Positions 52,266 through 62,333 are shown, counted from the stretch's first letter. The stretch: 64,000 bases of DNA from AC-32 sp963736055 (GCA_963736055.1 CAVTNM010000001.1:186001-250000), one strand, 5' to 3'. Program-made: numbers and translations. The notes: generated by a model not told the origin, from the sequence alone.

Positions 52266-55200
52266 GTGGCTGACGCCGGCTTCGTCCATCTGCACGTCCA
52301 CTCCGAGTACTCGATCCTCGACGGCGCCTGCCGCATCCCCGGGCTCGCGGCCAGGGCGGCCGAGCTGGAGATGCCGGCGGTGGCGCTCACCGACCACGGC
52401 TCGCTGGCCGGCGCGGTCGAGCTCTACCAGGAGGCGGGCAAGCAGGGCGTCAAGCCGATCCTCGGGTGCGAGCTCTACGTCGCCGAGGACCGCCGCGCCC
52501 AGCGGAAGGGCTACGCGCACCTGACGCTGCTCGCCGAGGACAACACGGGCTACGGCAACCTGATCAAGCTCGCCTCCGCGGGCTACCTCGAGGGCTACTA
52601 CTACAAGCCGCGCGTCGACTGGGAGCTGCTCGAGCGGCACTCGCAGGGGCTGATCGCGCTCTCGGGCTGCCTCTCGGGGCGCGTCTGCAAGGCGCTCGAG
52701 GAGAACCGCGGCGACGACGCGCGCAAGGACCTCGACCGCCTGGCGCAGGTCTTCGGGCGCGACTCGACCTACGTCGAGATGCAGAACGCCGGCCTCGACA
52801 TCCAGGCGCGGATCAACCCGGCGCTCGCGACGCTGGCGGGCGAGGCGGGCCTGCCGCTCGTCGCGACGGGCGACGTCCACTACCTGCGCCACGAGGACGC
52901 GCAGGCCCACGAGGCGCTGCTGTGCATCCAGTCGGGCGACTCGCTCAAGAACCCGAACCACTGGAAGTTCGACACCGACCAGTTCTTCTTCAAGTCGCCG
53001 GCGGAGATGGCGCTCGACTTCCCCGGCCACGAGGAGGCGATGCGGCGCACGCTCGAGATCGCCGAGCGCTGCAACGTCGAGCTCGAGCTGGGGACGATCC
53101 TGCTGCCGAGCTTCCCGGTCCCTGAGGGCAAGGACGCGTTCGACTACCTCGTCGAGCTGTGCGAAAAAGGCCTGCAAAAGCGCTACGAGCGGCCGACTCC
53201 CGAGCTCCAGGAGCGCCTGCGCTTCGAGCTGAAGACGGTCAAGGAGATGGGCTTCGCCGACTACTTCCTGATCGTCTGGGACTTCGTCTCGTTCGCGAAG
53301 CGCAACGGCATCCAGGTCGGGCCCGGGCCGCGGCAGCGCCGCCGGCTCGCTCGCGGCCTATTGCCTCGAGATCACGGACGTCGACCCGATGGAGTACGGC
53401 CTGCTCTTCGAGCGCTTCCTCAACCCGGGCCGCAAGTCGATGCCGGACATGGACATCGACTTCGCCGTCGCCGGGCGCGACCGCGTCATCAACTACGTGG
53501 CCGAGAAGTACGGGCGCGACCGGGTCGCCCAGATCATCACCTTCGGGACGATGATGGCCAGGGCCGCGGTCCGCGACGCGGGCCGCGTGCTCGAGATCCC
53601 GTACGGGACCGTCGACAAGGTCGCGAAGCTGATCCCGGAGGGACCGAAGGTCTACCTCGACGACTGCCTCAAGCCGGGCTCGGAGCTGAAGCAGGCCTAC
53701 GACGCCGACCCGCTCGTGAAGGAGATCGTCGACCTCGCGAAGCCGCTCGAAGGCCTCGTCCGCCAGGACTCGATCCACGCAGCCGGGGTCGTGATCTCGG
53801 ACCGGCCGCTGACCGACGTCGTGCCGCTGCAGCAGAAGGGCTCCGACCAGGAGGTCGTGACCCAGTTCAAGATGGGCGACGTCGAGGCGCTCGGCCTCCT
53901 GAAGATGGACTTCCTCGGGCTGCGCAACCTCGACGTGATCGACAAGACGCTCGACCTGATCGGCGGCCTCGACGTCGCCAAGCTGCCGCTCGACGACGCG
54001 GCGACCTACGCGATGCTGCAGCGCGGCGACGCGACCGGCGTCTTCCAGTTCGAGTCGTCCGGGATGCGCGAGGCGCTGCGCCAGGTCAAGCCGACCGAGT
54101 TCGAGGACCTGATCGCCCTCGTCGCGCTCTACCGGCCGGGCCCGATGGGCTACATCCCGGTCTACGCGCGCCGCAAGGCGGGCCAGGAGGCGGTGTCGTA
54201 CCTCGACCCGCGGCTCGAGCCGCTGACCGGCCTCACCTACGGCATCTGCATCTACCAGGAGCAGTACATGGAGATCGCCAAGCAGCTCGCCGGCTTCACG
54301 CCCGCCGAGGCCGACGACCTGCGCAAGGCGATCGGGAAGAAGATCCACGCGCTGATGGCGTCCCTCAAGGACAAGTTCCTCGAGGGCTGCGCGGCCAACT
54401 CGGTCACGCCGGCGGTCGCCAACCAGCTCTGGAAGGACATGGAGCAGGCGCAGGACTACTCCTTCAACAAGTCGCACGCCGCCTGCTACGCGCTGATCGC
54501 CTACCGCACCGCGTGGCTGAAGGCGCACCACCCGAAGGAGTACATGGCCGCGCTGATCTCCTCGGTCATGAACACGAAGGACCGCGTGCCGTTCTACGTC
54601 GCCGCCTGCAACGAGATGGGCGTCGAGGTGCTGCCGCCGGACGTGAACTCGTCCGAGTGCGACTTCGCGGTGGTCGAGGGGAAGATCCGCTTCGGCCTGA
54701 ACGCGGTCAAGAACGTCGGCGACGCCGCGGCGCGGGCGATCGTGCACGCGCGCGGGGACGGCGGCGAGTTCACCTCGCTCTGGGACTTCACCGAGCGGGT
54801 CGACCCGCAGGTGGTGAACAAGCGCGCGCTCGAGTCGCTGGTCAAGTGCGGGGCGCTCGACTCGAGCGGCGGCACCCGGCGCGGGATGCTGGAGGCGCTG
54901 GAGAACGCGCTCTCCCACGGGCAACGGGCGCAGAACGACCGCCTCAGCGGCCAGAGCTCGCTCTTCGGGGAGGCCGAGGCGAAGCCCGAGAACCCGCCGA
55001 TCGGGACCGAGGAGTACGAGAAGAACGAGCTGCTGCGGCAGGAGAAGGAGGCGCTCGGCCTCTACGTCTCGGAGCACCCGCTGGAGGCGATCAAGGCGCA
55101 GCTGCGCCGCAAGACCGACGCGACCCTGGCCGAGCTCGAGCGCCGCCGCGACGGCGAGGTCGTGACGGTCGCCGGGATCGTGAGCGCGCTCAAGCAGCTG

Positions 55201-55638
55201 ACGACCAAGAAGGGCGAGCCGATGGTCTTCATGCGGCTCGACGACGTGCTGGGCAGCGCCGAGGTGGTCGTCTTCAACTCCGTCTACGCGGCCGCGCGCG
55301 AGCTGCTGCTCGTCGACGCGGTGCTCGTGGTCAAGGCGCGCATCGACCACAAGGAGGGCGAGACGAAGCTGATCGCGCTGGAGGTGACGGCCTTCGAGGC
55401 CACGCCCGAGCGCAAGGAGGTGCGGCTGAAGCTCGACGCGCGCCGCGCGAGGGCCGGGCTGATCCGCGAGCTCGCGGCGGTGGTGAAAGACTTCCCCGGC
55501 GAGGCGCCGGTGATCCTCGACCTCGTCACCTCCGAGGGCCCGCGCACCTTCCAGTTCGGCTCGGACTACAAGGTCAAGCCCGAGCCGGACTTCTTCGCCG
55601 AGGTGAAGGCGCTCCTCGGCGAGGCCGCTGTGGCCTAG
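52266..55638 (+). CDS. dnaE: DNA polymerase III alpha subunit (frameshifted in this sequence)
   Basis: The replicative polymerase subunit. The PHP domain starts at FVHLHVHSEYSILDGACRIP. The first frame runs to GIQVGPG near codon 354, where GGGCCCGGGCCGCGG (53319-53333) has one base too many; removing it restores GPGRGSAAGSLAAYCLEITD. The second part contains the catalytic DMDIDF motif (SMPDMDIDFAVAGRDRVINY), the Pol III fingers region, an HhH region and a C-terminal OB domain (VVTVAGIVSALKQLTTKKGE). Total about 1,123 residues, the standard length. A broken sole replicative polymerase would be lethal, so a sequence error is the best explanation. Confidence 0.95.
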
Positions 55639-55646
55639 CCGTCCCG

Positions 55647-56123
55647 GTGGGCTCGGCCGAAGCACTCGTCGGCGGGAGGCTGTTCCAGGTCGCGTTCGTC
55701 GTCCGCGACCTCGACGCGGCTCTGGAGCGGTTCGGCGGTCTGCTCCCCACCGGCGGCTGGCGCTGTTACGCGTTCGGCTCGGCCATGCACGCGCGGGCCG
55801 AGTACCGCGGCGCTCCGGCGGAGTTCTCCGTTCGCCTCGCGCTCAGCGACTCGTCGCCGCAGCTCGAGCTGATCCAGCCGCTCGAGGGGGCAGGCATCCA
55901 TCGTGACTGGCTGGACGAGGTGGGGGAGGGCTTGCACCACGTCGGCGTGGTGGTCGATTCGGTGCCGGACACCGTCGCGCGCATGTCGGCCGCGGGCTAC
56001 GAGGTGGCGCAGTCGGGCTCCGGCTTCGGTGCCGACGGCGATGGTGCCTACGCCTACTTCGACACGCGCGAGACTCTAGGTCTGTATGTCGAGGCGGTCG
56101 AGCCGCCCCGGCGGCTCGCCTAG
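55647..56123 (+). CDS. VOC family protein (methylmalonyl-CoA epimerase-like fold)
   Basis: A 158-residue glyoxalase-fold protein: LFQVAFVVRDLDAALERFGG, LELIQPLEGAGIHRDWLDEV and EGLHHVGVVVDSVPDTVARM, with a closing YFDTRETLGLYVEAVE. The HH and E spacing resembles methylmalonyl-CoA epimerase-like and other 'catechol-type' VOC proteins. It starts 8 bp after the dnaE stop and overlaps the end of a convergent second VOC gene by 4 bp. Confidence 0.85.
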   Translation: MGSAEALVGGRLFQVAFVVRDLDAALERFGGLLPTGGWRCYAFGSAMHARAEYRGAPAEFSVRLALSDSSPQLELIQPLEGAGIHRDWLDEVGEGLHHVGVVVDSVPDTVARMSAAGYEVAQSGSGFGADGDGAYAYFDTRETLGLYVEAVEPPRRLA

Positions 56124-56554
56124 CTCAGCCCGGCTTCGCGCAGCTCGGCGAGCGCCCGCTCGGACTTCGGCAGGTCCAGGCCCATGCCGCGCATCACCTC
56201 GGGGGTCTTCGAGAACTGGATGTCCCCGTAGGCCACGACCTGGACGCGGTTGCCCCACGGGTCGAGGAAGTCGAGGCCGCGCCCGGGCAGGATCTCGGCG
56301 CCGGCTGCCTCGAGCGCCGCGCGCACCGCCGGCTTGTCGTCGACGACGAGGCCGAAGTGGCGGGCGTCGTCGGCCGCCTGCGAGCGTCCTTCCGAGAGGG
56401 CGATGAACTGGTCGCCCATCTGCAGGAACGCCATGTGCGGGAAGTCGGCCTCGCGGACGATCTCGAAGTCGAAGAGGCGGCCGTACCACTCGAGCGCCTG
56501 CTCCAGGTCTCCGACCTCGAGCGCGATGTGGTTGATCCCGACGAGTCTCGGCAC
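56120..56554 (-). CDS. VOC family protein
   Basis: A 144-residue glyoxalase-fold protein: INHIALEVGDLEQALEWYGR, MGDQFIALSEGRSQ, HFGLVVDDKPAVRAALEAAG and FLDPWGNRVQVVAYGDIQFS. The His at the start, His in HFGL and Glu/Asp positions fit the metal-binding scaffold. It is convergent with the preceding VOC gene and lies just downstream of the threonine-dehydratase-like gene. Confidence 0.87.
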   Translation of the reverse strand: MPRLVGINHIALEVGDLEQALEWYGRLFDFEIVREADFPHMAFLQMGDQFIALSEGRSQAADDARHFGLVVDDKPAVRAALEAAGAEILPGRGLDFLDPWGNRVQVVAYGDIQFSKTPEVMRGMGLDLPKSERALAELREAGLS

Positions 56555-56564
56555 GGCCTCGAGA

Positions 56565-57527
56565 CTACTCGCTGCGGTCGAGGATCTCGCGTAGATGGTC
56601 CGGGCTGATGTTGCCGCCGCTCAGGATGAGCGCGACGCGCTTTCCGGCGAGCCTGTCGCGCAGCTGGAGCGCGGCCGCCAGCGGGGCCGCTCCGGCGGGC
56701 TCGGCCAGGTTGCGCGTGCAGCGCAGCATCTCCACCACGGCGTGCTCGAGGTCATCCTCGGAGACCAGGACGAAGTCGTCGAGCTGCTCCCAGAGAATCT
56801 GCTGCGGCAGCTCGAACGCGACCCGGGTTGCGAGCCCCTCGGCGCGGGTCTCCATCCGGTCCTCGACCAGGCCCCGCGACTTCCACGAGCGGTAGGCAGC
56901 GGGCGCGGCGTCGGACTGGACGCCGATCACCTCGATCGAGCTTCGGATCGACTTCGCGGCCACGCAGGCCCCCGCTGCTCCGCTGCCGCCGCCGATCGGG
57001 ACGATCACGACGTCGATCTCCGGCTGCTGCTCGAGGATCTCGAGCGTGTGCGTGCCCACGCCCGCGATCAGGAGCGGCTCGTTGCCGGAGTGGATGTAGC
57101 GGTAGCCGTGCTCCGCCGCCAGCAGCTCGCAGTTCTCGCGGGCCTCGTCGAAGTCGGCGCCGTGGACCACCAGCTCCGCTCCGAGCCCGCGCATCGAGGC
57201 AAGCTTGACCGGGTTGGCGTTCTCGGGGACGCAGACGATCGCGCGAACGCCGAAGAGGCGTGCCGCGTACGAGATCGACTGTCCGTGGTTGCCGGTCGAG
57301 GCGGTGATCACGCCGCGCTCGCGCTCTTCCTCGTCGAGCCGCGAGACGAGGTTGATGCCGCCGCGGACCTTGAACGCCCCGGTCGGCAGGTGGTTCTCGT
57401 GCTTCACCCACAGCTCGGTGCCGACCAGCTCGTTCAGGGCGGGGTAGTCGTGGAGCGCGGTCGGGCTGAGATACGGCGCGATTTGCCGCCGGGCCGAGAG
57501 GACGTCCGAAAGCGTCGGCCGGTCCAT
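56565..57527 (-). CDS. Threonine dehydratase-like PLP enzyme
   Basis: A 320-residue fold-type II PLP enzyme without a regulatory ACT domain, so it resembles catabolic threonine/serine dehydratases or serine racemases. The PLP lysine is in HENHLPTGAFKVRGGINLV, the asparagine loop in ASTGNHGQSISYAARLFG, and the phosphate-binding glycine loop in VPIGGGSGAAGACVAAK. GALILSGGN-like VALILSGGNIS closes the domain. ATG 57527 is chosen because upstream codons give a low-complexity Arg/Ser-rich run. Confidence 0.88.
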   Translation of the reverse strand: MDRPTLSDVLSARRQIAPYLSPTALHDYPALNELVGTELWVKHENHLPTGAFKVRGGINLVSRLDEEERERGVITASTGNHGQSISYAARLFGVRAIVCVPENANPVKLASMRGLGAELVVHGADFDEARENCELLAAEHGYRYIHSGNEPLLIAGVGTHTLEILEQQPEIDVVIVPIGGGSGAAGACVAAKSIRSSIEVIGVQSDAAPAAYRSWKSRGLVEDRMETRAEGLATRVAFELPQQILWEQLDDFVLVSEDDLEHAVVEMLRCTRNLAEPAGAAPLAAALQLRDRLAGKRVALILSGGNISPDHLREILDRSE

Positions 57528-57600
57528 GCCTCGAAATCTACGGTCCCGGACCATGCGACGGCCGCGGGTCGGGCCGAGTGGGCTACGCGGCGACTGGCGG

Positions 57601-57909
57601 CTAGACGCCGCTCGTCCGCGCGCCGAGCTCCAGCGCGACCTCGAACTTCTCGACCGAGAGCACCGAACCATCCACGTCGTCGGCTGCCTTGTTGCGGGCG
57701 GCGCGAGCAGTGACCTCGCTGTCGTCGAGGGCGGCGTCGTTCTCCCACAGGGTGACCGTCATCGTCCGGCCGTCCTCGTGGTCGACGAGGATGTATCCCC
57801 CGGCGAAGCCCTCGAGCTGCTCGACCTCTCTGCCCGCGTCTCCGAAGGCGTCGACCGCGTCTTGGATGCGATCCGATGCAACCTCGTACCTTGCAACGCG
57901 TGCCAGCAT
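57601..57909 (-). CDS. Small dimeric alpha/beta-barrel (ABM-like) protein
   Basis: A 102-residue protein: MLARVARYEVASDRIQDAVD, GFAGGYILVDHEDGRTMTVT and LWENDAALDDSEVTARAARN. The 'LWEN' strand and the GGYIL turn match the small ABM-like proteins seen at 29614 and elsewhere. Function unknown. It is divergent to the sigma factor gene with 43 bp between starts. Confidence 0.75.
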   Translation of the reverse strand: MLARVARYEVASDRIQDAVDAFGDAGREVEQLEGFAGGYILVDHEDGRTMTVTLWENDAALDDSEVTARAARNKAADDVDGSVLSVEKFEVALELGARTSGV

Positions 57910-57952
57910 GGGGCGGAACCCTAACGCACGGTGCGGTGTAGGACCGCCAGTG

Positions 57953-58507
57953 GTGGACCGGCCACTGGACGACGCGGAGCTCGTCGAGCTCGCCAGGCGG
58001 GGCGACCTTCGCGCGTGGGAGACCATCGTGCGCCGATACCAGGGACTCGCCTTTCGCACCGCCTACCTGCTCAGCGGGAACGCCGCCGACGCCGAGGAGG
58101 CCGTCCAGGACGGCTTCGTGAAGGCCTATCGCGCGCTCGGGCGCTTTCGCCGAGGCTCGCCGCTTCGTCCCTGGTTGCTCCGCATCGTGTCGAACGAGGC
58201 GCGCAACCGCCGCCGCTCGGCCGGCCGGCGCGAGGCCCTCGCGCTGCGCGCGGCCGCTACAGACCGCCCGGGGGACGCGGTCCCGTCCCCCGAGGCGGCC
58301 CTGCTCGCGGGCGAATCCCGGGCGGGCCTGCTCGAGGCTGTGAATGCACTCTCGGAGGAGCACCGGCTGGCGATCGCGTGCCGGTACTTCCTCGAGCTCT
58401 CCGAGGAGGAGACCGCGGCAGCCCTGGGAGTCAGGCGCGGAACGGTCAAGTCGCGCCTCGCGCGCGCGCTCGCGCGCCTGCGCGAAGACTTGGAGGAGGG
58501 CAAGTGA
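57953..58507 (+). CDS. ECF-type sigma-70 family RNA polymerase sigma factor
   Basis: A 184-residue two-domain sigma factor. Region 2 is RAWETIVRRYQGLAFRTAYL with AEEAVQDGFVKAYRALGRF; region 4 is LSEEETAAALGVRRGTVKSR. GTG 57953 is used (another GTG directly precedes it). The stop overlaps the next gene, which encodes a membrane protein probably acting as the anti-sigma or output partner. This sigma has no C-terminal extension, unlike the pair at 25.7-28.3 kb. Confidence 0.92.
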   Translation: MDRPLDDAELVELARRGDLRAWETIVRRYQGLAFRTAYLLSGNAADAEEAVQDGFVKAYRALGRFRRGSPLRPWLLRIVSNEARNRRRSAGRREALALRAAATDRPGDAVPSPEAALLAGESRAGLLEAVNALSEEHRLAIACRYFLELSEEETAAALGVRRGTVKSRLARALARLREDLEEGK

Positions 58508-59211
58508 CCGGGCTCGAGCAGCGTCTGCAACTGCTTGGCCGGGAGCTCGAGTTTCCGGCCGAGCCTGACCTCGCCCCGGCCGTGCTCGCACGCTTGGAGG
58601 GGAGGCGGCCCTTCCCATGGCGCGCAGTGGCAATCGCCGTGGTGGTTGTGGCGGTTGCGGTCGGAGCCGCCTTTGCAGTGCCCCAGGCGCGCACGTCGAT
58701 CCTGAGGTGGTTCCACCTGCGCGGCGTCACCGTCGAGCGCGTCGAGACGCTGCCGCCTGCGGTCGAGCGCTCGCAGGCGCGCGGGCTCGGCCGCCCGCTT
58801 TCGCGAGCAGCTGCCGAGCAGGAGGTCGGCTTCCCGCTGGTGCTCCCGCCGCTCGCGGGCGAGCCGAGGCGCGTCTACGTTCTCGACGCCGCACTCGCGA
58901 CGGTGATCCTGAACGCCCACGGACACCCGGCCCTGCTCTCGGAGTACCGCGCCACCAACTTCGACCTGCTGAAGAAGTCCACCTCCGACACGACCGAGGT
59001 CGAGCCGGTGCTCGTGAACGGCGACCCCGGACTGTGGCTTGCGGGCGGACCGCACACGCTCACCTATGTCGATGGCAGCGGCGCGTTTCACCAGCGGACG
59101 GTGCTGATCCGCGGCAACGTCCTGCTCTGGATCCACGGCCCGCTCACTCTTCGTCTCGAGGGGAGGCTGACCAGAGCGCAGGCCCTTCAGCTCGCGCGGC
59201 GGATCCGTTGA
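58504..59211 (+). CDS. Single-pass membrane protein, probable sigma-regulatory partner
   Basis: A 235-residue protein with a short cytoplasmic N-terminus (LQLLGRELEFPAEPDLAPAV), one membrane helix (AIAVVVVAVAVGAAFAV) and an outside domain (GRPLSRAAAEQEVGFPLVLP, YVLDAALATVILNAHGHPAL, LLWIHGPLTLRLEGRLTRAQ). Position and topology fit an anti-sigma factor, but no zinc anti-sigma motif is visible. It overlaps the sigma gene by 4 bp, so partnership is inferred from context. Confidence 0.75.
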   Translation: MTGLEQRLQLLGRELEFPAEPDLAPAVLARLEGRRPFPWRAVAIAVVVVAVAVGAAFAVPQARTSILRWFHLRGVTVERVETLPPAVERSQARGLGRPLSRAAAEQEVGFPLVLPPLAGEPRRVYVLDAALATVILNAHGHPALLSEYRATNFDLLKKSTSDTTEVEPVLVNGDPGLWLAGGPHTLTYVDGSGAFHQRTVLIRGNVLLWIHGPLTLRLEGRLTRAQALQLARRIR

Positions 59212-59277
59212 GCTGGCCTAGCGCAAGCCGAAGAACGATTCGCTGCCGGCGCCGAAGCAGGAGCCGCCGAAGAAGGG

Positions 59278-59553
59278 CTAACCGCTTCGGTGGTAACGCT
59301 CCACTTCAACGATCCCGCTCGTTATGCGCATCGGAGAAAAGAAGCCGAAAATGGAGAGAGGCCCCTTGATGACTCGCGTCACCCTGAACTCATCAGAGCT
59401 TTGCGGGGGCCTGATGACGCTGCCTACGTGCAAGAGACCGCCAGACCTCTCGACGTAGTTGAACTTGAAGCCGTTGCCCTTCGCGACGTACCGGTACATC
59501 AGGCGCGAGGGTAGCCAAGAGCGCTCGCCCGCGTCCCACTTTGGCTTGATCAT
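59278..59553 (-). CDS. Small hypothetical protein
   Basis: A 91-residue minus-strand frame (MIKPKWDAGERSWLPSRLMY, GNGFKFNYVERSGGLLHVGS, SIFGFFSPMRITSGIVEVER). Base composition is less GC-rich than neighbours and the family is unknown. It may be a recently acquired or rapidly evolving gene, or non-coding. The 66 bp on its left also contain a short open plus-strand stretch (PKNDSLPAPKQEPPKKG) ending in TAA, which may be the end of a lost gene. Confidence 0.45.
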   Translation of the reverse strand: MIKPKWDAGERSWLPSRLMYRYVAKGNGFKFNYVERSGGLLHVGSVIRPPQSSDEFRVTRVIKGPLSIFGFFSPMRITSGIVEVERYHRSG

Positions 59554-59643
59554 GACGGGTCAGGCCACTCAGTCGATCTCGAATCCGTTAGATCCCCCGC
59601 CAGGGGGAGATCCGCGGCGCCGCAATCACCGAATACGCACTAC

Positions 59644-59847
59644 ATGACTGCGGCTGAGCTTCACGTTCCCACAGACACCGAGCTAGAGAAGGTCGAGCAC
59701 TGGCGAGCCGAGGAGCTCGTCCGCGCCGGCTACGACCCGAGCGACGCGCTCGCACTCGCTGCCCGCCACGACATCGACCTGCATTTCGCGGTCGAGCTGA
59801 TCCACCAGGGTTGCCCGTACGAGACGGCGATCGAGATCCTGATCTAG
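59644..59847 (+). CDS. Small hypothetical protein (67 aa)
   Basis: A 67-residue acidic protein: LEKVEHWRAEELVRAGYDPS followed by DALALAARHDIDLHFAVELI and a final helix. The repeated 'A..DA..LA.RHDVDLH.A' pattern occurs in small actinobacterial proteins of unknown role. Good codon use supports a real gene. A small hairpin-rich stretch (59,593-59,614) precedes it. Confidence 0.65.
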   Translation: MTAAELHVPTDTELEKVEHWRAEELVRAGYDPSDALALAARHDIDLHFAVELIHQGCPYETAIEILI

Positions 59848-59896
59848 CCCCTTCCTCCACCTCCCGGAGGCAGGCGTCGAGGCTGCTGGGCAGAAT

Positions 59897-60787
59897 GTGG
59901 CCCCGGTGATCCGCGCCTCCATTCCCTCCCCGCACACCGGGACGATCGATCTCGGGCCGCTGACGATCCACATGTACGGCCTGACGCTGCTGCTTGCGAT
60001 CGCGGCCTGCATCTGGCTGACGGGTGTGCGCTGGACGCGCCGGGGGGGCGACTGGGACCTCGTCCTCAAGGTCGCCGTCTGGGGGGTCGCCGCCGGGATC
60101 GTGGGCGCGCGCGCCTACCACGACATCACGAGCTGGAGCGAGGTCTCGAGCCCGAAGTGGAAGGGGATCTTCGCCGTCTGGGAGGGCGGGCTCGGGGTGT
60201 GGGGTGGCATCCTGCTCGGCTGCCTCGTGGGCGCATACATCGTCCACCGCGAGGGCGCCCGTGTGCGGGACTTCATGGATGTCGTCGCCCCGGGGCTCCT
60301 ACTCGCGCAGGGCATCGGGCGCTGGGGGAACTGGTGGAACCAGGAGCTCTACGGCAAGCCGACCGACCAGCCGTGGGGCCTGAAGATCGATCTCGAGCAC
60401 CGCGTCGCGGGCTATGAGGATCGCAGCACGTTCCAGCCGACCTTCCTGTACGAGTTCGTCTACGACCTCGTCGGGGTGGGGCTGCTGCTTCTGCTCGACC
60501 GCCGTTATCGCTTCCGTCCGCCGGCGCTGTTCGCCCTCTACGTCTCGTACTACACGGCCGGCCGTTTCGTCGAGGAGCTGCTGCGGATCGACCCCGCGCA
60601 CCATTTCGCCGGGCTGCGGCTGAACGCGTGGGTCTCGATCGTGGTCTTCGCGGTGTCGACGTCGTTCTTCGTCTGGTGGCAGTTCCTCCGGCGGGGAGGG
60701 GAGTCGGAGCCGCGGCGTCCCCGGCGCCGGGAGCCCCAGGGGCCGACGATGGCGATCCCCAAGGGCCGCGTCCGGCCCTCCCGCTAG
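59897..60787 (+). CDS. lgt: Phosphatidylglycerol--prolipoprotein diacylglyceryl transferase
   Basis: The first enzyme of lipoprotein maturation, an integral membrane protein attaching diacylglycerol to the lipobox Cys. The signature GIGRWGNWWNQELYGKPTD is present, and the catalytic/phosphatidylglycerol-binding histidine region (IDLGPLTIHMYGLTLLLAIA and GIVGARAYHDITSW) is recognisable. Seven or more membrane segments and a basic C-terminal tail complete 296 residues. It would lipidate the binding protein encoded at 46483, among others. Confidence 0.94.
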   Translation: MAPVIRASIPSPHTGTIDLGPLTIHMYGLTLLLAIAACIWLTGVRWTRRGGDWDLVLKVAVWGVAAGIVGARAYHDITSWSEVSSPKWKGIFAVWEGGLGVWGGILLGCLVGAYIVHREGARVRDFMDVVAPGLLLAQGIGRWGNWWNQELYGKPTDQPWGLKIDLEHRVAGYEDRSTFQPTFLYEFVYDLVGVGLLLLLDRRYRFRPPALFALYVSYYTAGRFVEELLRIDPAHHFAGLRLNAWVSIVVFAVSTSFFVWWQFLRRGGESEPRRPRRREPQGPTMAIPKGRVRPSR

Positions 60788-60870
60788 CTTCCGTTGCAGT
60801 GGCTCTCCCGGCACCATCCTCCGGGCTGCTGAGGCGCGATCAGACGGCGCCATGCGGCGTCCTCAGTCCC

Positions 60871-60913
60871 GCCCGTAGCACTGCGGCTACGGGCGCTCCC
60901 TGCGTCCTTGCCT
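60871..60913. repeat. Hairpin plus an 18-bp sequence shared with 37,111-37,128
   Basis: An 8-bp stem (GCCCGTAG with CTACGGGC, loop CACTGCGG) is followed by CTCCCTGCGTCCTTGCCT at 60896-60913. The same 18 bp occur at 37111-37128, exactly where the arginase-like fragment ends. It sits in the gap between lgt and scpA and may be part of a second short repeat family. Confidence 0.45.
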
Positions 60914-60965
60914 GGCTTGCTGCTCGCACCTCAGCAGCGCGGCAATGGCACCGGGAGAACCACTC

Positions 60966-61730
60966 ATGATCGTCGTGCGAGAGCTCGAGCTGGACCTCGA
61001 CGCCTTCGAGGGGCCGTTCGACCTGCTCCTCACGCTGGTGCTGAAGGAGGAGCTCGACCTGGCCGAGGTGGACGTGGCAGGGATCATCGTCGCGTTCGTC
61101 GAGCGGCTCGCGGAGCGCGGCGAGCTCGATCTCGAGGCCTGCGGGGAGTTCCTCGTGCTGGTCGCGGCGCTGCTGGAGCTGAAGGCTCGTGGGCTCTTCC
61201 CCGACGAGGAGGCCGAGCTGTCGGAGCTCGAGCCCGAGGAGGCGGCGGAGGAGCTGGCGCGGCGGCTGGCCGAGTACCGGCGCGCCAAGGAGGCCGCGGC
61301 CTGGCTCGCCGAGCGGCTCGATGCGGAAGGCGACCGCTTCTTCCGGCTCGGTCCCGCGCCCCTGGCGCCGAAGCTCGAGCGGCCGCTGGCCGCGCAGGAG
61401 CCGGATTCGCTCGGGGCGGCGCTGCGTCTGCTCGCGGCCGAGCCGCCGTCGGTCTCGCTCGCACATCTCGAGCTGCGGTTCCCGCCTGTGTCCCAGTTCC
61501 TGGAACGATTTCGGGCCGTCCTGCAGCGACGGCGGCGGTTCGATCTCGACGCGGAGGTGGAGGGGCTCACGCGGATCGAGCAGGCGGTCGCGTTCCTGGC
61601 GCTGCTGGAGCTGCGCCGCTCGGGCGAGGTCGCCCTCGAGCAGGCGGCGCCGTTCGCCCCGATCCGGGTCAGCAGGGCTGCCGAGGCCGTTGAAGAAAGG
61701 AGTGAGGAATGGAACGTCCGCTCCGCCTGA
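60966..61730 (+). CDS. scpA: Segregation and condensation protein A
   Basis: The kleisin subunit that bridges SMC and ScpB in the bacterial condensin. The N-terminal SMC-neck-binding part is ELELDLDAFEGPFDLLLTLV, with LVAALLELKARGLFPDEE typical of the family. The C-terminal winged helix (ELRFPPVSQFLERFRAVLQR, EQAVAFLALLELRRSGEVAL) ends in a normal kleisin C-domain. ATG 60966 has GGGAGA about 8 nt upstream; an ATG at 60945 is possible. It overlaps scpB by 22 bp. Confidence 0.93.
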   Translation: MIVVRELELDLDAFEGPFDLLLTLVLKEELDLAEVDVAGIIVAFVERLAERGELDLEACGEFLVLVAALLELKARGLFPDEEAELSELEPEEAAEELARRLAEYRRAKEAAAWLAERLDAEGDRFFRLGPAPLAPKLERPLAAQEPDSLGAALRLLAAEPPSVSLAHLELRFPPVSQFLERFRAVLQRRRRFDLDAEVEGLTRIEQAVAFLALLELRRSGEVALEQAAPFAPIRVSRAAEAVEERSEEWNVRSA

Positions 61731-62311
61731 TCACCGCAAGCCCGGTCGACCGACTGGCCATGACTGTCGAGGCGCTGCTCGTCATCGCCTCGCAGCCGCT
61801 CTCCGCCGAGGACCTGGCCGTGGCGGCCGACGACGACGTCGAGCGCATCGAGACCGCGCTTCGCCTCGTGGGCGAACGATTCGCCGAAGGCAGGAGCGGA
61901 ATCGTGCTCGAGCACGTGGCGGGCGGGTGGGCCTTCCGCGCCTCGCGCGAGGCCGCCGAGGCGTGCGGGCGGCTGTTCGAGCGGCCCGTCGAGCGGGGGC
62001 TCTCCGCTCCGGCGCTCGAGACGCTGGCGATCGTCGCCTACCTCGGGCCGGTCAGCCGGCCGGAGATCGCCCGGATCAGAGGCGTCGCCGCGGACTCGGT
62101 CGTGGCAGGGCTCGTGGAGCGGGGGCTGATCGCGGAGGCTGGGCGCGAGGACGGCGTCGGCGGGGCGATCCGCTACCGGACGACGCCGCTCTTCGAACGG
62201 GTCTTCGGGCTCGACTCGCTCTCGGCGCTTCCGCGCCTGGACGACCTCGGCGACAGCACGGACGAGATCCGCACCCGGCTCGAGTCGGTCGCGGAGCGCC
62301 GCCCCGCCTAG
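61709..62311 (+). CDS. scpB: Segregation and condensation protein B
   Basis: The kite-type partner of ScpA with two winged-helix domains: VEALLVIASQPLSAEDLAVA in the first and APALETLAIVAYLGPVSRPE, then IRGVAADSVVAGLVERGLI, in the second. The 200-residue length is normal. GAAAGGAG precedes the ATG. With ScpA and an SMC protein (not in the window) it forms the chromosome-organising complex. Confidence 0.94.
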   Translation: MERPLRLITASPVDRLAMTVEALLVIASQPLSAEDLAVAADDDVERIETALRLVGERFAEGRSGIVLEHVAGGWAFRASREAAEACGRLFERPVERGLSAPALETLAIVAYLGPVSRPEIARIRGVAADSVVAGLVERGLIAEAGREDGVGGAIRYRTTPLFERVFGLDSLSALPRLDDLGDSTDEIRTRLESVAERRPA

Positions 62312-62333
62312 CCGTCTTCTAGAGTTCGTTGGA